A stretch of DNA of 64,000 nucleotides from Pseudoalteromonas luteoviolacea (GTDB lineage: Bacteria; Pseudomonadota; Gammaproteobacteria; Enterobacterales; Alteromonadaceae). The notes below the pieces were generated by a model. That model was not told the DNA's origin and ran no database searches. It was given only the letters and a program-made list of their open reading frames with translations. The DNA is taken from assembly GCF_001750165.1 (NCBI RefSeq), contig NZ_CP015411.1, positions 3,500,001 to 3,564,000 on the forward strand, in the 5' to 3' direction. Both the position numbers and the translations under genes were made by a program. Below are positions 9,301-17,697 of the stretch, one piece after another (position 1 is the stretch's first letter; the number at the start of each line of letters is the position of its first letter).

Positions 9301-10851
9301 TGGCGGGTTAGTTACTTGCGCGAACTTTTGTCTAAAATAGTCATATATTGAACGCGTACCTTGCGAGAGCACAGCAAATGGTGTGTCATCTCCCATTGAA
9401 CCAGTGGCCTCTTGACCATTAGCGCCCATTACGCTTATCACCTGCTCGACTTCTTCATTACTGTAACCAAATTGTTTTTGATAGGTCAGTAATGTTTCCT
9501 CAGAAAAGTCTCTTTGCCCTGCATCTTTTTCGTCAAGCTGCTCAAACGGCGTTAAGCGCTGAACGTTTTGTTCAAGCCAAGCTCTATAAGGGTGCCTTGC
9601 TTTAAGATCCTGATCTATCTCTGAAGATTGCCAAATTTTACCATGCAGCGTATCAACGACCAGCAGCTCACCAGGCCCTACTCGACCTTTCTCAACTACT
9701 TCATCGGCTTCGTAGTCCCAAATCCCAATCTCTGAAGCGACTGTGATAAAACCGTCTTGTGTAACCACATAACGCGCAGGTCGTAACCCATTCCTATCAA
9801 GATTACATGCTGCAAAGCGGCCATCTGACATCACAATACCCGCAGGTCCATCCCAAGGTTCCATGTGCATTGAGTTAAAATCATAGAATGCACGAAGGTC
9901 ATCATCCATAGCACGGTTTTTTTGCCATGCAGGTGGCACTAACATACGCATAGCACGGAAAATATCCATACCACCTGCTAAAAATAGCTCTAGAATATTA
10001 TCTAAGCTGGATGAATCAGAACCTGCTTCATTGACAAAAGGCGCTGCCATTTGCAAATCAGGTAGTAAAGGCGATGAGAATTTGTACGCACGAGCCCTTG
10101 CCCACTGCCGGTTACCCATGATGGTATTGATTTCACCATTATGTGCCAAATAACGAAATGGTTGTGCTAATGGCCACTTCGGCTGGGTATTTGTTGAAAA
10201 TCGCTGGTGAAAAACACAAATGGCGCTGGTCATACGCAAATCAGCCAAATCTAAATAAAAGTTTGGTAAATCTGCAGGCATCATAAGACCTTTATACACG
10301 GTAACCAGTCCCGATAAGCTAGCAATATAGAACTGCTCATCTGAGGTGATGCGTTTTTCGATTCGCCGTCTTGCGACATATAAACGACGTTCTAGATCTT
10401 TTGGTCGCCAGCCTTCGGGCGCGCTGACAAACACTTGTTCAAACTGCGGTAGTTGTGATTTAGCTATTGGTCCCAACATATCGGGTTGAGTAGGCACAAC
10501 TCGCCAACCAACGATACTCAGCGTTTCTTTTTCTAATTCTTCGTTAATAATGCGTTTGGCAGACTGTGCCAACGCATCATCAGCGTTTAGGAAAACCATG
10601 CCAACGGCATAGTTTTTGCCTAATCGCCATTCATTTTCAGCTGCGATTGCACGAAAAAAGCTATCCGGCTTTTGCAGTAATAAACCACAGCCATCACCTG
10701 TTTTACCATCTGCAGCGATCCCACCTCGGTGCTGCATACGATCAAGACCCGTGATCGCTGTACGTATTAATTTATGGCTTGCTTGGCCTTGTGTATGTGC
10801 AATCAGACCAAACCCGCAGTTATCTTTTTCTAATGCCGAGTCGTATAACAT
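6394..10851 (-). CDS. gltB: Glutamate synthase (NADPH) large subunit
   Basis: Converts glutamine plus 2-oxoglutarate to two glutamates. At 1485 residues it has the expected size. After a short propeptide, Cys12 in DNCGFGLIAHT is the nucleophile of the class II glutaminase domain. The FMN-binding synthase domain contains the GQLPGEKVTPYIAKLR and GYDGGTGASPL segments. The [3Fe-4S] ligands are in CKYLRICHLNNCATG. The C-terminal GXGXG beta-helix domain is visible as AIELHGTAGQSFG and MTGGVVCVLG. First gene of gltBD; its upstream region has ARG-box-like, LacI-like and LiuR-like palindromes, suggesting several nitrogen and carbon inputs. Confidence 0.98.
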   Translation of the reverse strand: MLYDSALEKDNCGFGLIAHTQGQASHKLIRTAITGLDRMQHRGGIAADGKTGDGCGLLLQKPDSFFRAIAAENEWRLGKNYAVGMVFLNADDALAQSAKRIINEELEKETLSIVGWRVVPTQPDMLGPIAKSQLPQFEQVFVSAPEGWRPKDLERRLYVARRRIEKRITSDEQFYIASLSGLVTVYKGLMMPADLPNFYLDLADLRMTSAICVFHQRFSTNTQPKWPLAQPFRYLAHNGEINTIMGNRQWARARAYKFSSPLLPDLQMAAPFVNEAGSDSSSLDNILELFLAGGMDIFRAMRMLVPPAWQKNRAMDDDLRAFYDFNSMHMEPWDGPAGIVMSDGRFAACNLDRNGLRPARYVVTQDGFITVASEIGIWDYEADEVVEKGRVGPGELLVVDTLHGKIWQSSEIDQDLKARHPYRAWLEQNVQRLTPFEQLDEKDAGQRDFSEETLLTYQKQFGYSNEEVEQVISVMGANGQEATGSMGDDTPFAVLSQGTRSIYDYFRQKFAQVTNPPIDPLRENHVMSLATCIGREQNVFNETTGHAKRLQFDSPILTYSDIKQLTEADDAHYQVGKISLNYAPDEGLQSAIVRVCDEAQQKAASGCVMIVVSDRDIAKGQLQIPAAMAVGAIQQRLVNENLRCDSNIIVETGSARDPHQFAVLLGFGATAIYPYLAYETLVSLCDKGVIKKSYRDVTLAYRNAINKGLYKIMSKMGISTIASYRCSMLFEAVGLADDVVDLCFKGVVSRIKGADFSDFEAESKLLNQLAFSKRKLLSHGGLLKFVHGGEYHAYNPDVVQSLQVAVKSGKYEDYLKYADIVNNRPVTNLRDLLKLKSSLNAVSIEDVEPAEALYKRFDSAAMSIGALSPEAHEALAIAMNRLGGFSNSGEGGEDKLRFGNEKNSRIKQVASGRFGVTPHYLQSADVIQIKVAQGAKPGEGGQLPGEKVTPYIAKLRYSVPGVTLISPPPHHDIYSIEDLAQLIFDLKQVNPKAMISVKLVSEPGVGTIATGVAKAYADLITIAGYDGGTGASPLTSVKYAGCPWELGLAETQQALVENGLRHRIRLQTDGGLKTGLDIIKAAILGAESFGFGTGPMVALGCKYLRICHLNNCATGVATQDDTLRQRHYHGLPEMAMNYFKFIAQEARELMATLGVTKLTDLIGRTDLLEVIEGKTSKQQKLDLSPILAKPNNPSNQTLYCSAENTSHYSGALNESLLNKSQQAIDDKSGTSLVSRIKNTDRSVGAMLSGYIANLYGNQGMAADPVAIELHGTAGQSFGVWNAGGLELTLVGDANDYVGKGMAGGKLVIRPPLGSSFKSHQATIAGNTCLYGATGGKLFAAGKVGERFAVRNSGVHAVVEGLGDNGCEYMTGGVVCVLGQIGVNFGAGMTGGFAYVLDEEYDMDKRFNPELVEVLTLDNLPSHQEHLRGMIAEHLECTGSDRAEQVLANFELYVPMFKLVKPKSSDVKSLLGHRARSSAELRVQAQ

Positions 10852-10950
10852 AGACCCCTCCCCTTGCTACACCTGCCAGCTTGAATGACTTCGACGATTT
10901 ACTGGCAGATATTCAAAACTAGCGCTGAAATCAAAGTGAGTCAACAAAAT

Positions 10951-10988
10951 ATCGAATAAATATTCACTACATTGAATATTTTTCAACG
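10951..10988. promoter_or_regulatory. Candidate ArgR (ARG box) pair upstream of gltB
   Basis: 10951-10968 reads ATCGAATAAATATTCACT, one mismatch from the ARG box WNTGAATWWWWATTCANW. Two bases later, 10971-10988 begins with ATTGAAT and matches the left half perfectly, the right half poorly. The tandem arrangement is that used by ArgR hexamers. ArgR is known to act on E. coli gltBDF, so this is plausible, but the second box is weak. Confidence 0.5.
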
Positions 10989-11048
10989 ACCCCATAACGT
11001 AACCAAAATTTAATATAATGCACTAAACAGCCTTTTTAGTTCCTATAA

Positions 11049-11074
11049 AACATTTGACACCGGTATCAAATGTT
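11049..11074. promoter_or_regulatory. 26-bp near-perfect palindrome in the gltB promoter region
   Basis: Arms AACATTTGAC-ACC and GGT-ATCAAATGTT pair at 12 of 13 positions around an ACCGGT centre. A CG-centred palindrome of this kind is typical of LacI-family operators. It overlaps the best -35 element for gltB. The regulator is not in the window. Confidence 0.5.
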
Positions 11075-11108
11075 AAACTTTTGATTTTAAGAAGAGAAAA
11101 AAGATCAG

Positions 11109-11124
11109 TTTACGTAAACGTAAA
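11109..11124. promoter_or_regulatory. LiuR-like operator TTTACGTAAACGTAAA upstream of gltB
   Basis: A perfect TTTACGT-AA-ACGTAAA palindrome. From memory this is the consensus of LiuR, the MerR-family regulator of branched-chain amino-acid degradation in Alteromonadales. A 15/16 match occurs before the leucine dehydrogenase gene (48591-48606). Distance to the gltB start is about 260 bases. Confidence 0.6.
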
Positions 11125-11242
11125 GACGCACTGTTGTGCATAAATATTCACAAGGGCAATGTTTGATATTTCTTCAACATATAGGGGGATAAATACAAGC
11201 AGATTAAGTTTAGAGAGTGGAAAGTAAATACTACAGACACAA

Positions 11243-11269
11243 AAAAGCCCGAAATAAATTCGGGCTTTT
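11243..11269 (-). terminator. Rho-independent terminator of grxD
   Basis: Stem AAAAGCCCGAA / TTCGGGCTTTT around a 5-base loop, followed on the reverse strand by T residues, just past the grxD stop codon. Confidence 0.9.
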
Positions 11270-11286
11270 CAACAATAAGGACGTGA

Positions 11287-11625
11287 TTATTCAGCGGCTT
11301 CTTCTTTATATTTAGCTGCGGTCTCAGTGATCAGAGGTTGAAGTTCGCCTTTTTGGAACATTTCAATAATGATGTCACAACCACCAATTAACTCACCTTC
11401 TACCCAAAGCTGCGGGAACGTCGGCCAGTTTGCGTAATGTGGCAACTCTGCACGAATATCCGGGTTTAAAAGGATATCTACATACGCAAATTGCTCTCCA
11501 CATGCCATCAACGCCTGTGAAGCTTGAGAAGAAAAACCACAGTTAGGTAACTTTGGAGATCCCTTCATATATAGAAGAATTGGGTTTTCTGCAATTTGCT
11601 GTTTGATCTTATCAATGGTTTCCAT
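11287..11625 (-). CDS. grxD: Monothiol glutaredoxin Grx4 family
   Basis: CGFS-type glutaredoxin that binds and delivers [2Fe-2S] clusters with glutathione. The active site CGFS is at residues 29-32; the glutathione/cluster-binding WPTFPQLW and GGCDI motifs follow. The protein is 112 residues from the ATG at 11625, which has GAGG 7 bases upstream; a longer in-frame reading starting at 11664 has no homology to the family. The acidic tail KYKEEAAE is usual. It is divergent from sodB, a fitting iron/oxidative-stress pairing. Confidence 0.96.
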   Translation of the reverse strand: METIDKIKQQIAENPILLYMKGSPKLPNCGFSSQASQALMACGEQFAYVDILLNPDIRAELPHYANWPTFPQLWVEGELIGGCDIIIEMFQKGELQPLITETAAKYKEEAAE

Positions 11626-11740
11626 ATATACCTCAAATGACGATATTAACTGTTCGCACGCCACATTTTGCTCAAAATTAACGCATACGAAAAATTCACA
11701 CTACAAGTCTTGGCCTCGGGCATTGCTGTTTACCAAAACT

Positions 11741-11775
11741 TGAGTAAAATACTCAGGAATTATAGTATCACTATA
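11741..11775. promoter_or_regulatory. Two short palindromes between grxD and sodB
   Basis: TGAGTA-AAA-TACTCA (11741-11755) and TATAGT-ATC-ACTATA (11761-11775) each have 6-bp arms and a 3-base centre. Their centres are 20 bases apart, about two helical turns. The half-sites differ, so a single regulator is not certain. They lie about 85-120 bases before the sodB start. Confidence 0.3.
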
Positions 11776-11860
11776 TAGCACTAAAACGTACTTAAAAGTG
11801 CCCTAGCAATGGCATCTTTTTTAACTGTTTAGAGTATCCAACATAAAAATGGAGATTAAA

Positions 11861-12442
11861 ATGGCTTTTGAACTACCGTCACTTCCTTATGCTATCGATG
11901 CATTAGAGCCACATATTTCTAAAGAAACTTTAGAATTCCACCATGGCAAACACCACAACACATACGTTGTTAAGCTGAATGGCCTAGTAGAAGGTACTGA
12001 CTTTGCAAACAAAACTTTAGAAGAAGTTATTGTTAGCTCTGAAGGTGGCGTATTTAATAATGCTGCACAAATCTGGAACCACACTTTCTACTGGCACAGC
12101 CTTGCGCCAAATGGTGGTGGCGAAGCTAAGGGTAAAGTAGCAGAACTGATTGACGCAAAATGGGGCTCATTTGCGGCATTCCAAGACGCTTTCAACGACA
12201 AAGCAGTAAATAACTTCGGTTCAAGCTGGACTTGGTTAGTGCAACTAGCTGATGGTTCATTGGACATCGTTAATACATCAAATGCAGAAACTCCGTTGAC
12301 ACTAGATGGTGTAACACCACTTCTAACTGTTGACCTTTGGGAGCACGCTTACTATATCGATTACCGCAATGTTCGCCCAGAATACCTAAAAGGTTTCTGG
12401 TCGCTTGTAAACTGGGATTTTGCTAACCAAAATCTAGCTTAA
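11861..12442 (+). CDS. sodB: Iron superoxide dismutase
   Basis: Cytoplasmic Fe-dependent superoxide dismutase of 193 residues, the same length as E. coli SodB. Metal ligands are His27, His74 (NHTFYW), Asp158 and His162 (DLWEHAYY). NNAAQIWNHTFYW with Gln70 marks the iron rather than the manganese type. The ATG at 11861 is used because GGAG sits a few bases upstream; an earlier in-frame ATG at 11849 would add only four residues. A terminator follows at 12480, so it is a single-gene unit. Confidence 0.97.
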   Translation: MAFELPSLPYAIDALEPHISKETLEFHHGKHHNTYVVKLNGLVEGTDFANKTLEEVIVSSEGGVFNNAAQIWNHTFYWHSLAPNGGGEAKGKVAELIDAKWGSFAAFQDAFNDKAVNNFGSSWTWLVQLADGSLDIVNTSNAETPLTLDGVTPLLTVDLWEHAYYIDYRNVRPEYLKGFWSLVNWDFANQNLA

Positions 12443-12479
12443 TTACAACAGTATAACTGTACCAATTTAAGCAATAAAC

Positions 12480-12501
12480 AAGGCGCGCAAGCGCCTTTTT
12501 T
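12480..12501 (+). terminator. Rho-independent terminator of sodB
   Basis: AAGGCGC-GCAA-GCGCCTT hairpin followed by TTTT, 38 bases after the sodB stop. Confidence 0.93.
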
Positions 12502-12634
12502 GCCACTCCTCAAAAACACCTATCACATTAAATTCTCATATTTTTTAAGCAAATATCCAAGAACCTGACTAAGCTTTAAGTACGCCTAGCATTTTAGCCC
12601 ACGCATTTTATTTAACAGGTTATTGGAGTTTGAT

Positions 12635-14557
12635 ATGACAATATTTGAGCATTACCAATCCCGATACGAAGCAGCAAAAGAAGAAGAATTCACAATTGCT
12701 GAATTTCTTGAGATCTGTAAAGAGGATAAGGCTGCTTACGCCAGTGCGCCTGAACGGTTGCTCATGGCGATCGGTGAGCCAGAGATGATCGACACATCAA
12801 CAGATGCAAGACTGAGTCGACTCTTTTCAAACCGTGTGATAGCACGTTATCCCGCTTTTAACGAATTTTATGGTATGGAGGACGCCATTGAACAAATTGT
12901 TTCGTACTTAAAACACGCCGCTCAAGGCTTGGAAGAGTGCAAACAAGTTTTATATTTACTCGGCCCAGTTGGTGGGGGTAAATCTTCTATTGCCGAAAAA
13001 CTTAAGTATTTAATGCAACAGGTACCTGTTTATGCAATTAAAGACTCTCCTGTTAACGACCATCCTCTAAGTCTATTCAACCCTCAAGAGGATGGTGAGT
13101 TATTGGAAAAAGAGTATGGTATTTCAAAACGTTACCTAAAAACGGTTATGTCACCTTGGGCTACCAAGCGATTACACGAATACAACGGCGATATCAGTAA
13201 GTTCAAAGTTGTAAAACGTTACCCTTCGATACTCGATCAAGTTGCAATTGCCAAGACAGAACCAGGCGATGAAAATAATCAGGATATTTCTGCACTGGTA
13301 GGTAAAGTAGACATCCGCAAACTTGAACATTTTGCGCAAAATGATCCAGATGCTTATGCCTATTCTGGGGCGCTTTGTTTAGCAAACCAAGGCCTAATGG
13401 AATTTGTCGAGATGTTCAAAGCACCTATCAAAGTGCTGCACCCACTATTGACGGCAACACAGGAAGGTAATTACAACGGTACAGAAGGCATATCAGCGTT
13501 ACCATTTAATGGCATTATTCTCGCACACTCCAACGAGTCTGAATGGCAAACCTTCAAAAATAATAAGAACAACGAAGCATTTTTGGACAGGGTATTTATC
13601 GTAAAAGTACCTTATTGCCTAAGAGTGTCTGAAGAAGTGAAAATTTATAAGAAACTGCTTGAAAACAGTGAACTGAATGAAGCTCAATGCGCCCCAGGCA
13701 CGTTAGAAACGCTGGCTAAGTTTTCATCTTTATCACGTATTAAAGAGCCTGAGAACTCTAGTATCTATTCAAAAATGCGTGTCTACGATGGTGAGAGCTT
13801 AAAAGATACCGATCCGAAAGCGAAGTCTTATCAAGAGTATCGTGACTATGCAGGTGTTGATGAAGGTATGAATGGCCTGTCGACGCGCTTTGCCTTTAAG
13901 ATTTTATCTCGCGTGTTTAACTTTGATCATGCAGAAGTCGCTGCCAACCCAGTACATTTGTTTTACGTGTTGGAGCAGCAGATTGAGCGCGAACAATTTA
14001 GCGCAGAGGTGCAAGAGCGGTATTTGAGTCATCTAAAAGGCTATTTAATCCCCCAATATGTAGAGTTTATAGGGAAAGAATTGCAGACAGCGTACCTAGA
14101 GTCTTATTCAGAGTACGGTCAAAATATTTTCGACCGTTATGTCACGTATGCTGATTTTTGGATCCAAGATCAAGAATATCGAGATCCAGATACTGGTCAA
14201 CTTTTCGACAGAGCAGCACTTAATGCAGAACTCGAAAAAATCGAAAAACCAGCGGGCATCTCAAACCCGAAAGATTTCCGAAATGAAATCGTCAATTTTG
14301 TTCTAAGAGCCCGCGCACACCACAACGGTGATAACCCAGTGTGGACCAGCTACGAAAAACTCAGAACAGTTATTGAGAAGAAAATGTTCTCAAACACCGA
14401 AGACTTGCTACCAGTTATTTCATTCAATGCCAAAACATCGGCAGAAGATCAGAAAAAACATGAAGACTTTGTCAATCGAATGATGGAAAAAGGATATACC
14501 CAGAAGCAAGTGCGGTTGCTTTCTGAATGGTATTTAAGAGTTCGGAAGTCACAGTAA
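12635..14557 (+). CDS. prkA: PrkA-family serine protein kinase (YeaG)
   Basis: AAA-type ATPase/kinase of 640 residues, close to E. coli YeaG (644). Walker A is GPVGGGKS (110-117). The N-terminal PrkA AAA domain is followed by a C-terminal kinase-like domain. In enterobacteria yeaG is induced in stationary phase and nitrogen starvation through RpoS/NtrC. The ATG at 12635 has GGAG upstream and gives the family N-terminus MTIFEHYQSRYE; the in-frame codon 12 bases earlier is unlikely. First gene of a three-gene unit with yeaH (22-base gap) and spoVR. Confidence 0.95.
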   Translation: MTIFEHYQSRYEAAKEEEFTIAEFLEICKEDKAAYASAPERLLMAIGEPEMIDTSTDARLSRLFSNRVIARYPAFNEFYGMEDAIEQIVSYLKHAAQGLEECKQVLYLLGPVGGGKSSIAEKLKYLMQQVPVYAIKDSPVNDHPLSLFNPQEDGELLEKEYGISKRYLKTVMSPWATKRLHEYNGDISKFKVVKRYPSILDQVAIAKTEPGDENNQDISALVGKVDIRKLEHFAQNDPDAYAYSGALCLANQGLMEFVEMFKAPIKVLHPLLTATQEGNYNGTEGISALPFNGIILAHSNESEWQTFKNNKNNEAFLDRVFIVKVPYCLRVSEEVKIYKKLLENSELNEAQCAPGTLETLAKFSSLSRIKEPENSSIYSKMRVYDGESLKDTDPKAKSYQEYRDYAGVDEGMNGLSTRFAFKILSRVFNFDHAEVAANPVHLFYVLEQQIEREQFSAEVQERYLSHLKGYLIPQYVEFIGKELQTAYLESYSEYGQNIFDRYVTYADFWIQDQEYRDPDTGQLFDRAALNAELEKIEKPAGISNPKDFRNEIVNFVLRARAHHNGDNPVWTSYEKLRTVIEKKMFSNTEDLLPVISFNAKTSAEDQKKHEDFVNRMMEKGYTQKQVRLLSEWYLRVRKSQ

Positions 14558-14579
14558 TCTAACGGTTGGAGGGTGGTCC

Positions 14580-15866
14580 ATGGCACATTTCATCGATCGA
14601 AGATTGAACGGTAAAAATAAGAGTACGCCAAATAGGCAACGCTTCATTAGACGCTATAAAAAGCAAATTAAAGAAGCTGTGTCAGATGCTATTAATAAAC
14701 GCAGTGTGACGGATATTAGTAGCGGCGAGAGTATATCGATACCGCAACGTGATATTAGTGAACCTGTGTTCCATCAAGGTAAAGGTGGAAACCGTGAGCA
14801 TATACACCCTGGTAACGATCAGTTTAGTACTGGCGACAAGATACAGCGCCCTCCCTCTGGCCAAGGGGGAGGTGCTGGAGAGGGAAATGCCAGTGATCAA
14901 GGTGAGGGACAAGATGATTTTGTCTTTTCAATATCTAAAGATGAATATCTTGATCTTTTGTTTGAAGATTTGGAGTTACCCAATTTACAAAAGAGTCAAC
15001 TTGATAAACTGGTACAAATGAAAACGCATCGAGCTGGATTTTGCAACGATGGCATGCCCAGTAATCTGGATATTGTTCGCTCGTTAAAAGGTTCTATTGC
15101 AAGACGTATAGCGATGACCGCCAGTAAGCGTAACAAGCTAAAGGAGCTCGAAGCAGAGCTTGAAGCGTTATTGGCTGAGCCGGTGCCACCACAACACAAA
15201 ATAGAGACGCTTGAAGCAGAGATCGAAATCTTGAGAAGGCGCATTGCCGCTGTGCCATTCATTGACAATTACGATCTCAGATTTAGAAACTATGAAAAAC
15301 GTCCACATCCCACCAGCAAAGCTGTCATGTTTTGTTTAATGGATGTATCTGGCTCAATGGACCAAGCAACTAAAGACATGGCAAAGCGTTTTTATATTTT
15401 GCTGTATCAGTTTTTGACTCGGACCTACAAAGACATTGAGGTTGTGTATATTCGTCACCATACACAAGCAAAAGAAGTGGATGAGCAAGAGTTTTTTTAC
15501 TCTCAAGAAACTGGCGGTACCATAGTATCAAGCGCGTTAAAACTAATGGACGAAATCGTCGCGGAGAGGTACTCCCAAGGTGATTGGAACATTTATGCAG
15601 CACAAGCATCTGATGGGGACAATTGGGCAGATGACTCTCCTCACTGTACTGATATTCTTGCAAATAAGCTCCTTAAAGTGGTGCGTTATTACGCCTACAT
15701 CGAGATCACAACAAGAGCACATCAGAGCCTTTGGAGAGAGTACCAAGGGTTATCTGCAGCCTATAACAATTTTGCTATGCAGCACATACGCTCAGTTGAA
15801 GATATTTACCCAATCTTTAGAGAGCTCTTTAAAAAGAACCGCCAAAAACAGCAAGGTGCAGCATAA
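14580..15866 (+). CDS. yeaH: YeaH/UPF0229 family protein with VWA domain
   Basis: 428 residues, like E. coli YeaH (427). The N-terminus is basic and the region around residues 85-115 is Gly/Gln-rich and probably unstructured. A coiled-coil stretch lies at about 185-225. A von Willebrand A domain follows with the MIDAS motif DVSGSM near residue 255. A strong ribosome-binding site (GGAGGG) lies 7-12 bases upstream. Always linked to prkA and spoVR; the trio is part of the general starvation response, but the biochemical role is not established. Confidence 0.94.
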   Translation: MAHFIDRRLNGKNKSTPNRQRFIRRYKKQIKEAVSDAINKRSVTDISSGESISIPQRDISEPVFHQGKGGNREHIHPGNDQFSTGDKIQRPPSGQGGGAGEGNASDQGEGQDDFVFSISKDEYLDLLFEDLELPNLQKSQLDKLVQMKTHRAGFCNDGMPSNLDIVRSLKGSIARRIAMTASKRNKLKELEAELEALLAEPVPPQHKIETLEAEIEILRRRIAAVPFIDNYDLRFRNYEKRPHPTSKAVMFCLMDVSGSMDQATKDMAKRFYILLYQFLTRTYKDIEVVYIRHHTQAKEVDEQEFFYSQETGGTIVSSALKLMDEIVAERYSQGDWNIYAAQASDGDNWADDSPHCTDILANKLLKVVRYYAYIEITTRAHQSLWREYQGLSAAYNNFAMQHIRSVEDIYPIFRELFKKNRQKQQGAA

Positions 15867-15884
15867 ACACGAGGGGAAGCGCTA

Positions 15885-17393
15885 ATGACCTATAACCCTT
15901 TGAATGACGGTCCAGATTGGACTTTTGAAAGATTAGAAATGTATCAAGCCGAGATTGCTCGAGTTGCTGAGCACTATCGACTTGATACCTACCCTAATCA
16001 GATAGAAGTAATTACCGCCGAGCAGATGATGGACGCCTACTCCAGTGTGGGCATGCCCATTGGTTACGCACATTGGTCTTACGGCAAAAAGTTCATTCAA
16101 ACTGAACAAAATTACAAACGCGGTCAAATGGGGCTTGCATATGAAATTGTAATTAACTCAGATCCCTGTATTGCTTATTTGATGGAAGAAAACACCTTGC
16201 CAATGCAGGCATTGGTGATGGCACATGCTTGTTATGGACATAATTCTTTTTTCAAAGGCAACTACTTATTTAAAACATGGACCGATGCCTCTTCAATAAT
16301 CGACTACTTGGTGTTTGCCAAAAACTACGTCGCAGAGTGTGAGCAAAAGTATGGCATTGAAGAAGTAGAAAATTTATTAGATTCATGTCATGCATTAATG
16401 AATTATGGTGTTGATCGGTACAAACGTCCACAGCAAATCTCTTTATTTGAAGAGCAAAAACGTCAAAAAGAGCGCGAGGACTACCTACAATCACAAGTTA
16501 ATGAGCTATGGAAAACAATTCCAACAAGCAAGCAGGAGGATACTGAAGATTTACCTCAGTTCCCATCAGAACCACAAGAGAATATATTGTATTTCATAGA
16601 AAAAAATGCACCTTTATTAGAATCGTGGCAGCGAGAAATAATTAGGATCGTAAGAAAGATCTCGCAGTATTTTTACCCACAAAGGCAGACTCAAGTCATG
16701 AATGAGGGTTGGGCTACTTTTTGGCACTACACCATTCTTAATCATTTATATGATGAGGGTAAATTAAGTGATGCATTTATGCTGGAGTTTTTACAAAGCC
16801 ATACCAATGTCGTCTACCAACCCCCTTATAACAGCAAATTTTATTCGGGTATAAACCCCTATGCGCTTGGCTTTAATATGATGGTTGATATTAGACGTAT
16901 TTGCGAAAACCCTACAGCAGAAGACAAAGAGTGGTTTCCTGAGTTTGCCGGTAAAGACTGGCTAGATACACTGCATTTCGCGATGGAAAATTTTAAAGAC
17001 GAAAGTTTCGTTAGCCAGTTTTTATCGCCGAAAATAATTCGCGACTTCAAGTTATTTACGATATTAGATAAGGAGTCTTCTCCTCACCTTGAGGTGAAAG
17101 CAATTCATGATGAAGCCGGTTATCAGAAAGTAAGAAATAGTCTATCTGCGCACTATAACCTCAGCAATAACGAGCCGAATATTCAAGTGTACAAAGTGGA
17201 TGTACGAGGAGACAGGTCCCTAACATTAAGATATGTCCCTCAAGACAAGATCCCTCTAGCTGAATCGAAGATAGAGGTACTCAAGCATTTATACAGGCTC
17301 TGGGGCTTTGAGGTAAGGCTTGAACAAGTAGAAGATGATGGCAGTATTAATATGCTTGGCCAATGCCCTCCAGCAAGCTCTGAGAACGACTAA
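15885..17393 (+). CDS. spoVR: SpoVR family protein (YcgB)
   Basis: 502 residues, the family length (E. coli YcgB is 510). Conserved blocks include HACYGHNSFFKGNYLF (about 114-129), DYLVFAKNYV, and NEGWATFWHYTILNHLYDEG (about 270-289) with invariant histidines. In Bacillus SpoVR affects spore cortex; in gammaproteobacteria it is co-expressed with prkA-yeaH in starvation. It follows yeaH after 18 bases with GGGG as ribosome-binding sequence. Function remains unknown beyond this genetic association. Confidence 0.95.
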   Translation: MTYNPLNDGPDWTFERLEMYQAEIARVAEHYRLDTYPNQIEVITAEQMMDAYSSVGMPIGYAHWSYGKKFIQTEQNYKRGQMGLAYEIVINSDPCIAYLMEENTLPMQALVMAHACYGHNSFFKGNYLFKTWTDASSIIDYLVFAKNYVAECEQKYGIEEVENLLDSCHALMNYGVDRYKRPQQISLFEEQKRQKEREDYLQSQVNELWKTIPTSKQEDTEDLPQFPSEPQENILYFIEKNAPLLESWQREIIRIVRKISQYFYPQRQTQVMNEGWATFWHYTILNHLYDEGKLSDAFMLEFLQSHTNVVYQPPYNSKFYSGINPYALGFNMMVDIRRICENPTAEDKEWFPEFAGKDWLDTLHFAMENFKDESFVSQFLSPKIIRDFKLFTILDKESSPHLEVKAIHDEAGYQKVRNSLSAHYNLSNNEPNIQVYKVDVRGDRSLTLRYVPQDKIPLAESKIEVLKHLYRLWGFEVRLEQVEDDGSINMLGQCPPASSEND

Positions 17394-17404
17394 ATCAGCA
17401 CAGG

Positions 17405-17440
17405 CCTACAATACATATATTTAGTTATCTGTATTGTAGG
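17405..17440. terminator. Long hairpin after spoVR
   Basis: Perfect 11-bp arms CCTACAATACA / TGTATTGTAGG with a 14-base loop, starting 12 bases after the spoVR stop. There is no T-tract, so it is either a Rho-assisted terminator or an mRNA-stabilising structure. Confidence 0.45.
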
Positions 17441-17697
17441 TCCACCTCAGGCAAGCTTGCTCAATTGTGATTACTATAGGCAAAACCTGTTGAACCCATG
17501 TCAGTCTCACGGTTATAGCTAATCGCGTTATGTCTCACCTAAAATCCAGTTGATTGTTACGAAGCCATACAACGGTAAGCTAGGAGAATCAAGAGGAAAC
17601 CGCTCTCACAGTGCTGACCGTCGCAATTCCTTAAAAAGAAAACTACGACGCAAGCTCTTCAAAAATAAGCACTACAATCATTTTTTGAAATCTTGAA
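17441..17697. other. Intergenic stretch without recognised content
   Basis: Part of a 304-base gap between convergent spoVR and the GGDEF gene. Apart from the hairpin at 17405-17440 I see no gene, operator or IS end. Composition is slightly less AT-rich than other gaps in the window, so a decayed remnant is possible but unsupported. Confidence 0.4.

Larger units (their letters stand above)
10852..11240 (-). promoter_or_regulatory. Long regulatory region upstream of gltB
   Basis: About 390 bases without a gene between gltB and the grxD terminator. It contains a candidate ARG-box pair (10951-10988), a 26-bp near-perfect palindrome (11049-11074) overlapping a plausible gltB promoter, and a LiuR-like 16-bp palindrome (11109-11124). 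Read on the reverse strand, TTGATA, 16 bases, TATAGG is the best -35/-10 pair and lies inside the 26-bp palindrome. Confidence 0.6.
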
